From positions 1 through 38,258 of the forward strand of contig CAMVAV010000017.1 of assembly GCA_947165595.1 (NCBI GenBank): a stretch of 38,258 bases of DNA, written 5' to 3'. The notes beneath the pieces are model-generated. The model had not been told where the DNA came from, searched no databases, and saw nothing but the letters and a program-made list of their open reading frames with translations. Shown one piece after another: positions 23,027-31,861 of the stretch. The stretch's first letter is position 1; every line of letters starts with the position of its first letter. Position numbers and translations under genes: made by a program. The stretch is from an uncultured Clostridia bacterium (GTDB lineage Bacteria; Bacillota; Clostridia; Oscillospirales; Oscillospiraceae).

Positions 23027-25675
23027 ATGAGCGAACTCAAACGGACCCAGCTTTACGACACCCACGTGGCGGCAGGGGCGACCATGGTCGACTTCGGCGG
23101 ATGGGAAATGCCCATCAAGTACCCCAGCGACATCGTCGCCGAGCATCTTTACACCCGGCATTTCTGCTCCCTGTTCGACGTGTCCCACATGGGACGCCTT
23201 CTGGTCGAGGGGCCGGACCGCGTCAAGTTCCTGCAGCACGTCCTCACGAGCAACGTCGCGGGACTGGACCTCAACAAGGCGCAGTACTGCATCATCCCCG
23301 ACGAGAACGGCTGCGCCATCGACGACGCGTACCTCTATCGCTTCGAGGAGGAGCGCTTCCTGCTCGTCGTCAACGCGGCGAACACGGACAAGGACCTTGC
23401 CCACCTCATGCCGATCGTTGAAAAATATGACTGCAAGCTGACGAACATCACCGCCGACTGGGCGGCGATCGCCGTGCAGGGGCCGAAGAGCAAGGAGCTG
23501 ATGATGACGCTCTCGGGCGGAGAGGCTGTCACCGAGCCGATGAAAAACGCCCTCAACACGCTCGAGCTGGAGGGGCACCTCGCCCGCGTCGCCAAGACCG
23601 GCTACACAGGCGAGCCGCTCGGCTACGAGGTCTATGTCAGGTCCGCCGACGCCAAGTGGCTGTGGGACCGCCTTTGCGAGCTGGGCGCGAAGCCCGCGGG
23701 CCTGGGCGCGCGCGACACGCTGCGTCTGGAGGCGGGCATGCCGCTCTACGGACACGAGATGGGCGTCGATCCCGACGGCGTGCCGATGCCGATCTTCTCC
23801 GTATCGCTGGCGAAGTTCGCCGTCAGCTTCTCCGACCTCAAGGGCGACTACATCGGCCGCAAGGCGCTGGAAAAGCAGAGCGAGACCTTCAAGCGCATCC
23901 AGAACCGCGACTTCTCCGACATGAGCGCGGTGCCCAAGTCCATCCGCCCCATCGCGCTGCTCGAGCGCGGCGTCATGCGCGCCGGCATGGAGGTCTTCCG
24001 CAACGGCGAGAAGATCGGCTGGGTCACCAGCGGCACGATGGTCCCCTACTACAAGGCGGAGGGCGAGGGGCTTGAGACCGTCATCACCGACGAGGTCGTC
24101 AAGCGCGCCATCGGCACCTGCTACATTGCGAGCGACGTGCTCGAGGATGACACGGTCGAGGTCGACGTGCGCGGCAAGCGCGTCAAGGCGGTCATCCCCG
24201 CGCGCCATCTGGACACCATGGCGCCGCCGTTCGCGCGCCCGATCGTCTACGGCGTGGAGCTGAGCAAACGCGCCGAGAGCAGCGAGGGGCGTCCGGCGCG
24301 CGCGCTGGAGCTTTTGAAGCGCGCGGAGGAGAACCACATCTGGCGCCAGAAGAAGTGCGTCAACCTCATCCCCTCCGAGAATACGCCCAGCCACGCCGTG
24401 CAGACGCTCTGCGCCAGCGATCCCTGCTGCCGCTACGCCGAGCACAAGAAGGTCAAGTCCTTCTACGACAAGGATATCTTCTATTATCAGGGCACCGGCT
24501 TCATCGACGAGGTCGAGCAGCTCGCCGTCGAGGAGCTGAAGAAGTACTTCGGCTGCACCGAGGTCGAGACCCGCGTCATCAGCGGCCAGATGTCCAACAT
24601 GTGCGTGTTCTCCGCGCTGATGGACTGGAAGAACCGCCTCGATCGCAAGCACACGCCGCAGCGTCTGGGCTACGTGCTCAACAACCACATCATCAAGGGC
24701 GGCCACCTCTCCGCGCAGCCGATGGGCGCGCTGCACGACTACATCGCGGTCGACCCCGTCACCGAGCGCAGCGCGGTCGTCAACTTCCCGGTGTGCAAGG
24801 ACGACATCTTCCGCATCGACGTGGAGGAGACCAAGAAGGTCATCGACGAGTACCGTCCCGAGTTCATCATCTTCGGCAAGAGCATGGTGCTGCGCAAGGA
24901 GCCGGTCGCGGAGATCCGCAAGTATGTCGACGAGCAGGGCATCCCCACCACGATCATGTACGATATGGCGCACGTCCTCGGCCTTGTGGGCGACTACTTC
25001 CAGAAGCCCTTCGAGGAGGGCGCGGAGATCGTCACCGGTTCGACACACAAGACCTTCTTCGGCCCGCAGCGCGGCCTGGTCGCGGTGAACTACAAGGAGG
25101 ACGAGCTCAAGTACGGCCTGTGGGAGACCATTGAAAACCGCGCCTTCCCGGGCAGCGTCTCCAACCACCACCTCGGCACGCAGCTCGGCCTTCTGATGGC
25201 GGTGTACGAGATGAACCACTTCAAGGACCAGTACCAGAAGGCGGTCATCGAGAACGCCAAGAGCTTCGCCAAGTCCCTCAAGGCGCAGGGGCTGAACGTC
25301 TGCGGCGACCCGTCCATCGGCTACACCGAGACGCATCAGGTCATCGTCTCCGTCGGCTACGGCGAGGGCGCGGAGATCGCGAGCCGCCTCGAGAAGAACA
25401 ACGTCATCGTCAACTATCAGGCAACGCCCGACGAGGAGGGCTTCACCGCCTCCGGCGCGCTGCGCATGGGCGTGAGCGAGATGACCCGCTTCGGCTTCGG
25501 CGCGGAGGACTTCGACAAGCTCGCGCAGCTGATGGCGGACTGCATCCTGCGCAACAAGGACGTCTCCGAGGACGTCACGAAGCTGCGCGCCGCGCACACC
25601 GAGATGCGCTACTGCTTCGACGACGCGCAGTTTGACGCGGCGCTTAACGAGCTGGCGTCGAAGATCGGCTTCTGA
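23027..25675 (+). CDS. GcvT-serine hydroxymethyltransferase fusion protein
   Basis: This 882-aa protein joins two enzymes in one uninterrupted frame. Residues 1 to about 405 are the glycine cleavage T-protein (aminomethyltransferase): [11 protein letters not shown], the FDVSHMGR motif and the conserved acidic pair in NGCAIDD. After a short linker (about 405-420), residues to 882 form a divergent serine hydroxymethyltransferase. [23 protein letters not shown] (His560), YDMAHV (Asp646, His649), [12 protein letters not shown] with the PLP Lys675, and ALRMG all align with SHMT active-site blocks. The first half would make 5,10-methylene-THF and the second would use it with another glycine to form serine. 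AAAGGGAGG supports the start. Another PLP aldolase function for the second half cannot be excluded. Confidence 0.9.
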   Translation: MSELKRTQLYDTHVAAGATMVDFGGWEMPIKYPSDIVAEHLYTRHFCSLFDVSHMGRLLVEGPDRVKFLQHVLTSNVAGLDLNKAQYCIIPDENGCAIDDAYLYRFEEERFLLVVNAANTDKDLAHLMPIVEKYDCKLTNITADWAAIAVQGPKSKELMMTLSGGEAVTEPMKNALNTLELEGHLARVAKTGYTGEPLGYEVYVRSADAKWLWDRLCELGAKPAGLGARDTLRLEAGMPLYGHEMGVDPDGVPMPIFSVSLAKFAVSFSDLKGDYIGRKALEKQSETFKRIQNRDFSDMSAVPKSIRPIALLERGVMRAGMEVFRNGEKIGWVTSGTMVPYYKAEGEGLETVITDEVVKRAIGTCYIASDVLEDDTVEVDVRGKRVKAVIPARHLDTMAPPFARPIVYGVELSKRAESSEGRPARALELLKRAEENHIWRQKKCVNLIPSENTPSHAVQTLCASDPCCRYAEHKKVKSFYDKDIFYYQGTGFIDEVEQLAVEELKKYFGCTEVETRVISGQMSNMCVFSALMDWKNRLDRKHTPQRLGYVLNNHIIKGGHLSAQPMGALHDYIAVDPVTERSAVVNFPVCKDDIFRIDVEETKKVIDEYRPEFIIFGKSMVLRKEPVAEIRKYVDEQGIPTTIMYDMAHVLGLVGDYFQKPFEEGAEIVTGSTHKTFFGPQRGLVAVNYKEDELKYGLWETIENRAFPGSVSNHHLGTQLGLLMAVYEMNHFKDQYQKAVIENAKSFAKSLKAQGLNVCGDPSIGYTETHQVIVSVGYGEGAEIASRLEKNNVIVNYQATPDEEGFTASGALRMGVSEMTRFGFGAEDFDKLAQLMADCILRNKDVSEDVTKLRAAHTEMRYCFDDAQFDAALNELASKIGF

Positions 25676-25719
25676 TTTGCAAGCAACAAATTTACCATAT
25701 TTTTAAGGAGGCAGCATCT

Positions 25720-26100
25720 ATGAATTACCCGACTGATCTCAAGTATTCCAAGTCCCACGAGTGGGTGCGCATGGAGGACGGCGTCGCCGTCATCGGCATC
25801 TCCGACTTTGCCCAGAGCGAGCTGGGCGACGTGGTGTTCATCAACCTGCCCGAGGTCGGCGACGACACCACCGCGGGCGAGCCCTTCGGCGACGTCGAGT
25901 CCGTCAAGGCGGTCAGCGACCTGATCAGCCCCGTCAGCGGCTCGGTCTGCGCCATCAACGAGGAGCTGCTGGACGCGCCCGAGAAGCTCAACGAGAACCC
26001 CTACGGCGCGTGGATCATCAAGGTCGAGAACGTGGGCGACCAGGAGGAGCTGCTGGACGCCGAGGCCTACGAGAAGCACTGCGCCGAGGAAAAGGGCTGA
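25720..26100 (+). CDS. gcvH: Glycine cleavage system H protein
   Basis: GcvH (126 aa) is the lipoylated shuttle that carries the aminomethyl group from P-protein to T-protein and is re-oxidised by Lpd. The lipoyl attachment site is Lys63 in [11 protein letters not shown]. The N-terminal [13 protein letters not shown] and the [12 protein letters not shown] segment near the C-terminal end are family hallmarks. The length is standard. The ATG follows TAAGGAGG at good spacing, 44 bp after the fusion gene. No lipoate ligase or lipoate synthase is in the window, so the lipoyl group must come from enzymes elsewhere. Confidence 0.97.
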   Translation: MNYPTDLKYSKSHEWVRMEDGVAVIGISDFAQSELGDVVFINLPEVGDDTTAGEPFGDVESVKAVSDLISPVSGSVCAINEELLDAPEKLNENPYGAWIIKVENVGDQEELLDAEAYEKHCAEEKG

Positions 26101-26133
26101 CCCCCGGGCGGCGTTGGAGAAGGAGGGAAACGT

Positions 26134-27447
26134 ATGAGCTATGTACCTTCCACGGCGGAGCAGCGCCAGGAAATGCTCCGCACGGTCGGGGTGCAGGACT
26201 ACCGCGGCCTGTACCGCGACGTGCCGCAGCAGATGCTGCTGGACCGCCCGCTGGATATCCCGGAGGGGATGAGCGAATTCGAGGTCACGCGCGCGATGAC
26301 CGCCATGGCGGCAAAGAACGTCGTGTTTCCGACCGTTCTGCGCGGCGCGGGCTCCTATGACCACTACATCCCCGCGGTGGTGAAATCCATCCCCGCGAAG
26401 GAGGAGTTCCTGACCGCCTACACGCCCTATCAGGCGGAGATGAGCCAGGGCGTGCTCCAGTCCATCTTCGAGTATCAGACCATGATCTGCGAGCTGACGG
26501 GCATGGAGGTCTCCAACGCGTCCGTCTACGACGGGGCGACCGCCGCCGCGGAGGCCGCCGCCATGTGCCGCGACCGCAAGCGCCGCGTGACGCTGATCTC
26601 CGGCGCGGCGAACCCCGACGTCATCAACACCGTGCGCACCTACTGCTACGGCACGGGCGACGAGCTGAAGGTCGTTCCGGCGAAGGACGGCAGGACCGAT
26701 CCGGACGCGCTGCGCGAGCTGCTCGGCGACGGCGTCTCCGCGTTCATCGTCCAGCAGCCGAACTTCTACGGCCAGCTCGAGGACGTCGAGGCGCTGGGCA
26801 AGCTCGCCCATGAGGCGGGCGCGATGTACGTCATGAGCTGCAACCCGATCTCGCTGGGCATCCTCAAGACCCCGCGGGAGTGCGGCGCGGACGTCGCCGT
26901 GGGCGAGGGGCAGCCGCTCGGTATGCCGATGGGCTTCGGCGGCCCGTACCTCGGCTTCATGGCGACCACCGAAAAGCATATGCGCAAGCTGCCCGGGCGC
27001 ATCGTCGGCGAGACCGTCGACAGCAAGGGCGAGCGGGCGTACGTCCTTTCGCTCCAGGCGCGCGAGCAGCACATCCGCCGCGAAAAGGCGAGCAGCAACA
27101 TCTGCTCGAACGAGGCGCTGTGCGCGCTGACCGCCGGCGTCTACCTCGCGACGATGGGTCCCGGCGGGCTCGCCGAGGCGGCGAAGCAGTCGATGGCGAA
27201 GGCGCACTACCTCTGCAGCGGGCTGACCGCGATCGAGGGCGTGGAGCTGGTCTACAAGGGCGACTTCTTCCATGAGTTTGTCACCACCATGCCTAGGCGC
27301 AACGAGGTGCTTGCCGAGCTGGAGCGCGCCGGGATCCTCGGCGGCCTGCCGGTGGAGGAGGGGCTCCTCTGGTGCGCGACCGAGAAGGTCGGAAAGGCCG
27401 AGCTCGACAGGGCGATCGGCATCGTGAAGGAGGTGCTGGCGAAATGA
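26134..27447 (+). CDS. gcvPA: Glycine dehydrogenase (decarboxylating) subunit 1
   Basis: GcvPA (437 aa) is the N-terminal-type half of the P-protein, which with GcvPB decarboxylates glycine on PLP and loads the remaining methylamine on GcvH. It has the expected YVPSTAEQRQEMLRTVGV start, the RGAGSYDHYIPAVVKSI block and the QGVLQSIFEYQTMICELTGM block. As expected for this subunit, it lacks the PLP-binding lysine motif, which is in GcvPB. AAGGAGG lies before ATG 26134. Its TGA overlaps the ATG of gcvPB (ATGA), indicating translational coupling and equal production of the two subunits. The split P-protein is typical of Firmicutes and Thermotogae. Confidence 0.96.
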   Translation: MSYVPSTAEQRQEMLRTVGVQDYRGLYRDVPQQMLLDRPLDIPEGMSEFEVTRAMTAMAAKNVVFPTVLRGAGSYDHYIPAVVKSIPAKEEFLTAYTPYQAEMSQGVLQSIFEYQTMICELTGMEVSNASVYDGATAAAEAAAMCRDRKRRVTLISGAANPDVINTVRTYCYGTGDELKVVPAKDGRTDPDALRELLGDGVSAFIVQQPNFYGQLEDVEALGKLAHEAGAMYVMSCNPISLGILKTPRECGADVAVGEGQPLGMPMGFGGPYLGFMATTEKHMRKLPGRIVGETVDSKGERAYVLSLQAREQHIRREKASSNICSNEALCALTAGVYLATMGPGGLAEAAKQSMAKAHYLCSGLTAIEGVELVYKGDFFHEFVTTMPRRNEVLAELERAGILGGLPVEEGLLWCATEKVGKAELDRAIGIVKEVLAK

Positions 27448-28847
27448 AGCTGATTTTCGAGAAGAGCGTTGCGGGCCGGCACTGCGACCTGCTGCCCAAG
27501 TGCGACGTGGAGTATGTCGAGGTCCCCGCGGCGTTCAAGCGCGAGACCGCGCCCGCGCTCCCCGAGCTGAGCGAGGTCGACGTCGCGCGCCACTACACCG
27601 AGCTGGATCACCGCGTCCACGGCGTCAACTGCGGCTTCTATCCGCTGGGCTCGTGCACGATGAAGTACAATCCCCGCATCGACGAGGACATGGCGGCTCT
27701 GCCCGGCTTCACGGGCGTCCACCCGCTCGCGCCCGCCGATACGGTCAAGGGCTGCCGCGAGGTGCTGGACACCGCGGCGAAGTACCTGTGCGAGATCACG
27801 GGCATGGACGGCATGACCTTCCAGCCCGCCGCCGGCGCGCACGGCGAATTCACCGGCGTGCTGCTGATCAAGCAGTACCACGACAAGCGCGGCGACAAGA
27901 AGCGCACGAAGATCATCGTGCCCGACTCCGCCCACGGCACCAACCCCGCCACGGCGGCGATGTGCGGCTTCGAGGTCGTGAACATCCCCTCCGCGCCGAA
28001 CGGCTGCGTCGATCTGGAGGCGCTCAAGAGCGTGCTGGGCGACGACACGGCGGGCCTGATGCTCACCAACCCCAACACGGTCGGCATCTTCGACGAGAAC
28101 ATCCTCGAGATCACGCGCCTCGTCCATGAGGCGGGCGGCCTGTGCTACTACGACGGCGCGAACCTCAACGCCGTCATGGGCGTCGTGCGCCCGGGCGACA
28201 TGGGCTTCGACTGCATCCATATGAACCTGCACAAGACCTTCGCGACCCCGCACGGCGGCGGCGGCCCCGGCGCCTGCGCCGTCGGCTGCAAGGAGTTTTT
28301 GCGCGAGTTCCTGCCCGCCTCCGTGCTGATGCAGGGCAAGGGACGCCTCCAGGTGCGCGCGTTCGCGGGCAACTTCCTGGTCGTCGTCCGCGCGCTGACC
28401 TATCTGCTGACGCTGGGGCGCGAGGGTGTGCCCGAGGCGGCGCAGAACGCGGTGCTCAACGCCAACTACCTGATGCAGCGCATCAAGGGCACCTTCGAGC
28501 CCGCCTTCGACCGCATCTGCATGCACGAGTTCGTGCTCGACCTGAGCGAGTTCAAGAAGGAGACGGGCGTGAGCGCGCTCGACGTGGCAAAGTCGCTCAT
28601 CGACTACGGCATGCATCCGCCGACGATGTACTTCCCGATGATCGTCCACGAGGCGCTGATGCTCGAGCCCACCGAGACCGAGAGCAAGGAGACGCTGGAC
28701 TGGGCGGCGGACGTGTTCCGCAAGCTCTACGAGCTCGGCAAGACCGATCCGCAGTACATGCACGACGCGCCGCACCACGCCCAGATCGGGCGCCCGGACG
28801 AGGTCCGCGCCGCGCGCCAGCCCATCCTGCGCTGGCAAAAGGCCTGA
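27444..28847 (+). CDS. gcvPB: Glycine dehydrogenase (decarboxylating) subunit 2
   Basis: GcvPB (467 aa) is the PLP-carrying subunit of the split P-protein. The cofactor lysine is Lys264 in NLHKTFATPHGGGGPG. The N-terminal YPLGSCTMKYNPR and the QPAAGAHGEFTG and DSAHGTNPATAAM blocks are diagnostic. Position 27444 is the true start because it overlaps the gcvPA stop by 4 nt and gives the normal MKLIFEKS start; the open frame extends further upstream only inside gcvPA. A very stable UUCG hairpin lies 27 bp after the stop, before lpd. Confidence 0.96.
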   Translation: MKLIFEKSVAGRHCDLLPKCDVEYVEVPAAFKRETAPALPELSEVDVARHYTELDHRVHGVNCGFYPLGSCTMKYNPRIDEDMAALPGFTGVHPLAPADTVKGCREVLDTAAKYLCEITGMDGMTFQPAAGAHGEFTGVLLIKQYHDKRGDKKRTKIIVPDSAHGTNPATAAMCGFEVVNIPSAPNGCVDLEALKSVLGDDTAGLMLTNPNTVGIFDENILEITRLVHEAGGLCYYDGANLNAVMGVVRPGDMGFDCIHMNLHKTFATPHGGGGPGACAVGCKEFLREFLPASVLMQGKGRLQVRAFAGNFLVVVRALTYLLTLGREGVPEAAQNAVLNANYLMQRIKGTFEPAFDRICMHEFVLDLSEFKKETGVSALDVAKSLIDYGMHPPTMYFPMIVHEALMLEPTETESKETLDWAADVFRKLYELGKTDPQYMHDAPHHAQIGRPDEVRAARQPILRWQKA

Positions 28848-28874
28848 TCCGCGAACGCAGGCTCCGCTGAGACT

Positions 28875-28908
28875 GCTGCCGCGGCGCGGTTCGCCGCGCC
28901 GCGGCAGC
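28875..28908 (+). terminator. 15-bp UUCG hairpin between gcvPB and lpd
   Basis: The arms 28875-28889 and 28894-28908 are perfectly complementary, GC-rich, and closed by a TTCG tetraloop. Only TTTA follows, so termination is probably partial. No promoter is seen between it and lpd, so it may lower lpd transcription or protect the upstream mRNA from 3' decay. Confidence 0.6.
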
Positions 28909-28945
28909 TTTATGCGGAAAACAATGAAAAGGGGAGATCGAAGCT

Positions 28946-30334
28946 ATGAATGATTATCAGCTCATCGTCGTCGGCGCGGGGCCGGGCGGTTACACCGCGG
29001 CGCTGCGCGCGGCGAAGCTCGGGCTCAAGACCGCCGTCGTCGAGGCGCGGGAGGCGGGCGGCACCTGCCTCAACCGCGGCTGCGTGCCGACCAAGACGCT
29101 GCTCCACTCCTCGGAGGCGTACAAGGCTGCGACGGCGAGCGCCGCCATCGGCATCCATGTCGAGGGCGCGCGCGCCGATATGGAGGAGATCTTCGCCTTC
29201 AAGCGCCGCGTCTCGCAGACGCTGTCGCAGGGGGTGGAGAGCCTGCTCAAGAGCGCGAAGGTCCCGCTGCTGCGCGGGCGCGCGCAGATCACCGCGCCGC
29301 ACGCCGTCCGCGTGACCGCGGAGGACGGAACGACGGCGGACTACACTGCGGATTACATCCTCGTCGCCACCGGCTCCGTTCCGGCGCGCCCGCCGATCCC
29401 GGGGCTGGACCTGCCCGGCGTGATGACCAGCGACGAGCTGCTGGAGGGGACGGACCACCTCTACCGCTCCGTTATTATCATCGGCGGCGGCGTGATCGGC
29501 GTCGAGTTCGCGACGTTCTACGCCGAGCTCGGCAGCGCCGTGACGGTCATCGAGGGGCTGGACCGCCTGCTGCCGAACATGGACCGCGAGCTGGGGCAGA
29601 ACCTCGCGCTGATCCTCAAAAAGCAGGGCGTGCAGGTGTTCACGGGCTCCATGGTCAAAAACGTGGAGCAGGGCGCGGACGGCATGACGGTCAACTTCAC
29701 GACCAAGGATACGCCCAACGCCGTCACGGGCGAGGCGGTGCTCTGCGCCATCGGGCGCAGGCCCTACTGTGAAGGGCTGTTCGCGGAGGGGCTTTCGCCG
29801 GAGATGAACGGCAGGAGCCTCAAGGTGGACGAGCGCTATCAGACCAGCATCGAGGGCGTCTACGCCATCGGCGACGTCTCCTCGCGCATCCAGCTCGCGC
29901 ACGTCGCGGCGGCGCAGGGCACGGCGTGCGTCGAAATGCTCTGCGGCGTGGAGGATCACACGGATATGCGCGTGGTGCCGAGCTGCATCTACTCCCGCCC
30001 CGAGATCGCGGTCGTGGGCGTTACGGACGCCGAGGCGAAGGAGCAGGGCGTCCCGGTCAAGGTCGGCAAGTGCGTCATGGGCGCGAACGCCCGCACGCTG
30101 ATCGCCGATCCGGGCCGCAGCTTCATGAAGGTCGTCGCCCACGCGGAGACGGGCGCGCTCCTCGGCGCGCAGCTGATGTGCCCCAACGCGACGGATATGA
30201 TCTCCGAGCTCGGCGAGGCGATCGCCAACGGCATGACCGCGCGGCAGCTCCTGTGCGCGATGCGCCCGCACCCGACGTTCGAGGAGGCGCTGTCCGACGC
30301 GCTCTCGGACCTGTGCGCAAAGCTGGCAAAATAG
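28946..30334 (+). CDS. lpd: Dihydrolipoyl dehydrogenase (E3/L-protein)
   Basis: This 462-aa flavoprotein re-oxidises dihydrolipoyl-GcvH with NAD+. The FAD dinucleotide motif GAGPGG is at residues 10-15. The redox disulfide is Cys41/Cys46 in GGTCLNRGCVPTK. A second GGGVIGVEFATFYAELG motif binds NAD. The C-terminal catalytic pair is His442/Glu447 in HPTFEE. No N-terminal lipoyl domain is fused. The gene could also serve other lipoamide complexes, but its place directly after gcvPB assigns it to glycine cleavage. AGGGGAG lies upstream of the ATG. Confidence 0.95.
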   Translation: MNDYQLIVVGAGPGGYTAALRAAKLGLKTAVVEAREAGGTCLNRGCVPTKTLLHSSEAYKAATASAAIGIHVEGARADMEEIFAFKRRVSQTLSQGVESLLKSAKVPLLRGRAQITAPHAVRVTAEDGTTADYTADYILVATGSVPARPPIPGLDLPGVMTSDELLEGTDHLYRSVIIIGGGVIGVEFATFYAELGSAVTVIEGLDRLLPNMDRELGQNLALILKKQGVQVFTGSMVKNVEQGADGMTVNFTTKDTPNAVTGEAVLCAIGRRPYCEGLFAEGLSPEMNGRSLKVDERYQTSIEGVYAIGDVSSRIQLAHVAAAQGTACVEMLCGVEDHTDMRVVPSCIYSRPEIAVVGVTDAEAKEQGVPVKVGKCVMGANARTLIADPGRSFMKVVAHAETGALLGAQLMCPNATDMISELGEAIANGMTARQLLCAMRPHPTFEEALSDALSDLCAKLAK

Positions 30335-30362
30335 CCTGAATTGTAAACTTTCTGCGAGCTGC

Positions 30363-30391
30363 TTGTATTTTATCGGGAAAAATGGTATCCT
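30363..30391 (+). promoter_or_regulatory. Promoter of the 50-aa small ORF
   Basis: TTGTAT (30363-30368), 17 bp, TATCCT (30386-30391) with a TGG extended -10. Confidence 0.65.
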
Positions 30392-30424
30392 ATCGGTAGA
30401 AAACAGAAAACGGAGGAACCGCAC

Positions 30425-30577
30425 ATGAAGAAATCGATCGTCTGCTGCCTGGTCGCCGCGCTGCTCGGCGTCTGCGTCTTTGTGCACCGCCGCGTGATCC
30501 TTGCCCTGATCGAGGGCGAGGAGCTGCCGGAGGCGCCGTCCTGGCACTGCTGGTGCAAAAACAGACGGGAAGCGTAA
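30425..30577 (+). CDS. Small Cys-containing membrane-associated peptide (50 aa)
   Basis: A 50-codon frame with ACGGAGGAAC 8-9 nt before its ATG, its own promoter and a strong terminator right after the stop. The peptide starts MKKSIVCCLVAALLGVCVFV, a signal-like or membrane helix with three Cys, then HRRVILALIEGEELPEAP and a C-terminal WHCWCKNRREA. The CCL start is not a standard lipobox. The CxC near the end could bind metal or form a disulfide. No family is recognised. The compact promoter-RBS-ORF-terminator unit argues that it is real and expressed on its own. Confidence 0.6.
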   Translation: MKKSIVCCLVAALLGVCVFVHRRVILALIEGEELPEAPSWHCWCKNRREA

Positions 30578-30580
30578 AAA

Positions 30581-30612
30581 AGGCCCTGACGCCGAAAGGC
30601 GTCAGGGTCTTT
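30581..30612. terminator. Bidirectional terminator with GAAA loop
   Basis: CCCTGACGCC (30584-30593) and GGCGTCAGGG (30598-30607) form a perfect 10-bp stem with a GAAA tetraloop, extended by outer pairs. There is TCTTTCTT after it on the plus strand and a T-run on the minus strand. It serves the 50-aa gene and the convergent 96-aa gene, whose last codons lie within its right arm. Confidence 0.85.
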
Positions 30613-30892
30613 CTTCGCTGCTTTCGTAGTCTTGTATCCGCATCCGGGCGAGATGCTCCGAGGCGTTGTTCAGGTCCTGCTCGGTCGGCAGGCGCCGTTC
30701 CTGTATGGGGACCGGAACACGCACGGCGGCGTCCGGCGCGACGCGGCGCACGGCGGAGACCGGCTCCACCGGCGCTTCGGGCTGAGAGGGATTCGCCGCG
30801 GCGGAGTAGGCGGCGGAGACGCGGGAGGCGTAGTAGGAGCGCTGCCACGCGACGTTTATTCCGCCGTAACCGACGGCGCTGACCGCAGACAT
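30602..30892 (-). CDS. Hypothetical protein (96 aa)
   Basis: A short soluble protein of unknown family. It starts MSAVSAVGYGGINVAWQRSY, has an Ala/Pro/Val-rich middle (ANPSQPEAPVEPVSAVRR), and ends in a charged helix-forming part (EQDLNNASEHLARMRIQDYE). No signal peptide, transmembrane helix or Cys is present. ATG 30892 is preferred because GGGGAGG lies about 8 nt upstream; the frame is open to 30952, but that extension overlaps the promoter. A near-consensus promoter and the shared terminator make it a single-gene unit that may be well expressed. Confidence 0.6.
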   Translation of the reverse strand: MSAVSAVGYGGINVAWQRSYYASRVSAAYSAAANPSQPEAPVEPVSAVRRVAPDAAVRVPVPIQERRLPTEQDLNNASEHLARMRIQDYESSEERP

Positions 30893-30923
30893 CCGACACA
30901 CCTCCCCGAAATTTTGTTGATAA

Positions 30924-30952
30924 ATTATACCACATTCCGCGGCGAAATGCAA
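30924..30952 (-). promoter_or_regulatory. Promoter of the 96-aa gene
   Basis: On the minus strand: TTGCAT (30952-30947), 17 bp, perfect TATAAT (30929-30924), with TGG extended -10. One of the best promoters in the window. Confidence 0.85.
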
Positions 30953-30991
30953 GCCGGATTTTTGCGTGCGGCGGGTTTTGCGAAAAAAGCG

Positions 30992-31020
30992 TTGAAGATT
31001 CTGCTTCTTTGTGATATCCT
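30992..31020 (+). promoter_or_regulatory. Promoter of the four-helix membrane protein gene
   Basis: TTGAAG (30992-30997), 17 bp, TATCCT (31015-31020) with TGA extended -10. It is divergent from the promoter of the 96-aa gene. Confidence 0.65.
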
Positions 31021-31052
31021 GACGGCAAGAACTCGTTTAGGAGGGAGAAACA

Positions 31053-31805
31053 ATGGCAGAACAGAAACAGCATAAGATCGTATCCGCCGACACCGGCAAG
31101 GAGAAGAAAGCGGGCACGAGCCGTCCCAAGACCGCGGCGGCGCATGAGGTCCGTCCCGCGCGCGAGAAGGGAAACGCGGGCGGCCTGCGCGCCGGCGCGG
31201 TGATCCTGTGGATCCTTGCGATAGTCTTCGAGGCGCTCGCGGTGCTGGTGCTCTTCGGCAAGATCCGCCTGACGTTTATGCCCGAGATGTATCAGCTCAT
31301 CGCGTTCATCGTCCTGGACCTCGTCTGCGTGGTCATCGGCTCGCAGCTCTGGAAGCGCGCCAATCACATCGACCCCGCGTCCGAGCGCAACAAGACCAAG
31401 TTCTGGCTGTGGAACAACATGGGCCTCATCGTCGCGATCTTCGCCTTTGTGCCGCTGGTCGTGCTGCTGCTCACGAACAAGGACCTCGACAAGCGCACCA
31501 AGATCGTGTGCACTGTTGCCGCGATTATTGCGCTGCTCATCAGCGGCGCCGCCAGCATCGACTACAACCCCGTGTCTCAGGAGCAGCTGGACAACGCCAT
31601 GGCCGTCTTCGGTGACACGAAGGTTTACTGGGCGCCCTTCGGCAAGGTTTACCACCTCGACGAGAACTGCCAGGCGCTCGCGCGCAGCGAGACGCTGACC
31701 GAGGGAACGGTCGACCAGGCGATCGAGCACGGGCGCACGCGCCTGTGCGCCTTCTGCGCCAGCAGCCACAACGTCACCGAGGTCGCCACCGACGACGCGG
31801 CGTAA
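31053..31805 (+). CDS. Four-helix membrane protein with C-terminal candidate metal site
   Basis: This 250-aa protein has a charged, probably disordered N-terminus (residues 1-43, Lys-rich). Four predicted membrane helices follow (about 45-68, 75-100, 116-141 and 149-170), then an 80-residue soluble tail. The tail reads VYWAPFGKVYHLDENCQAL and ends in RTRLCAFC. His201, Cys206, Cys232 and Cys235 form an HxxxxC...CxxC arrangement that could hold zinc or a thiol pair. Similar tails occur in uncharacterised Firmicutes proteins, as far as can be recalled; function is unknown. AGGAGGGAG lies upstream of the ATG. It forms a single-gene unit with its own promoter and terminator. Confidence 0.7.
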   Translation: MAEQKQHKIVSADTGKEKKAGTSRPKTAAAHEVRPAREKGNAGGLRAGAVILWILAIVFEALAVLVLFGKIRLTFMPEMYQLIAFIVLDLVCVVIGSQLWKRANHIDPASERNKTKFWLWNNMGLIVAIFAFVPLVVLLLTNKDLDKRTKIVCTVAAIIALLISGAASIDYNPVSQEQLDNAMAVFGDTKVYWAPFGKVYHLDENCQALARSETLTEGTVDQAIEHGRTRLCAFCASSHNVTEVATDDAA

Positions 31806-31819
31806 AACCTGCAGCCAAT

Positions 31820-31857
31820 AAAAACGCGGCTTCCGAGCGGAAGCCGCGTTTTTTTTT
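31820..31857. terminator. Bidirectional terminator with nine-T run
   Basis: ACGCGGCTTCC and GGAAGCCGCGT pair perfectly around a GAGC loop (31835-31838), with A-runs before and nine T after (31849-31857). It ends the membrane protein gene and the convergent minus-strand kinase/receiver operon. Confidence 0.93.
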
Positions 31858-31861
31858 GAAT

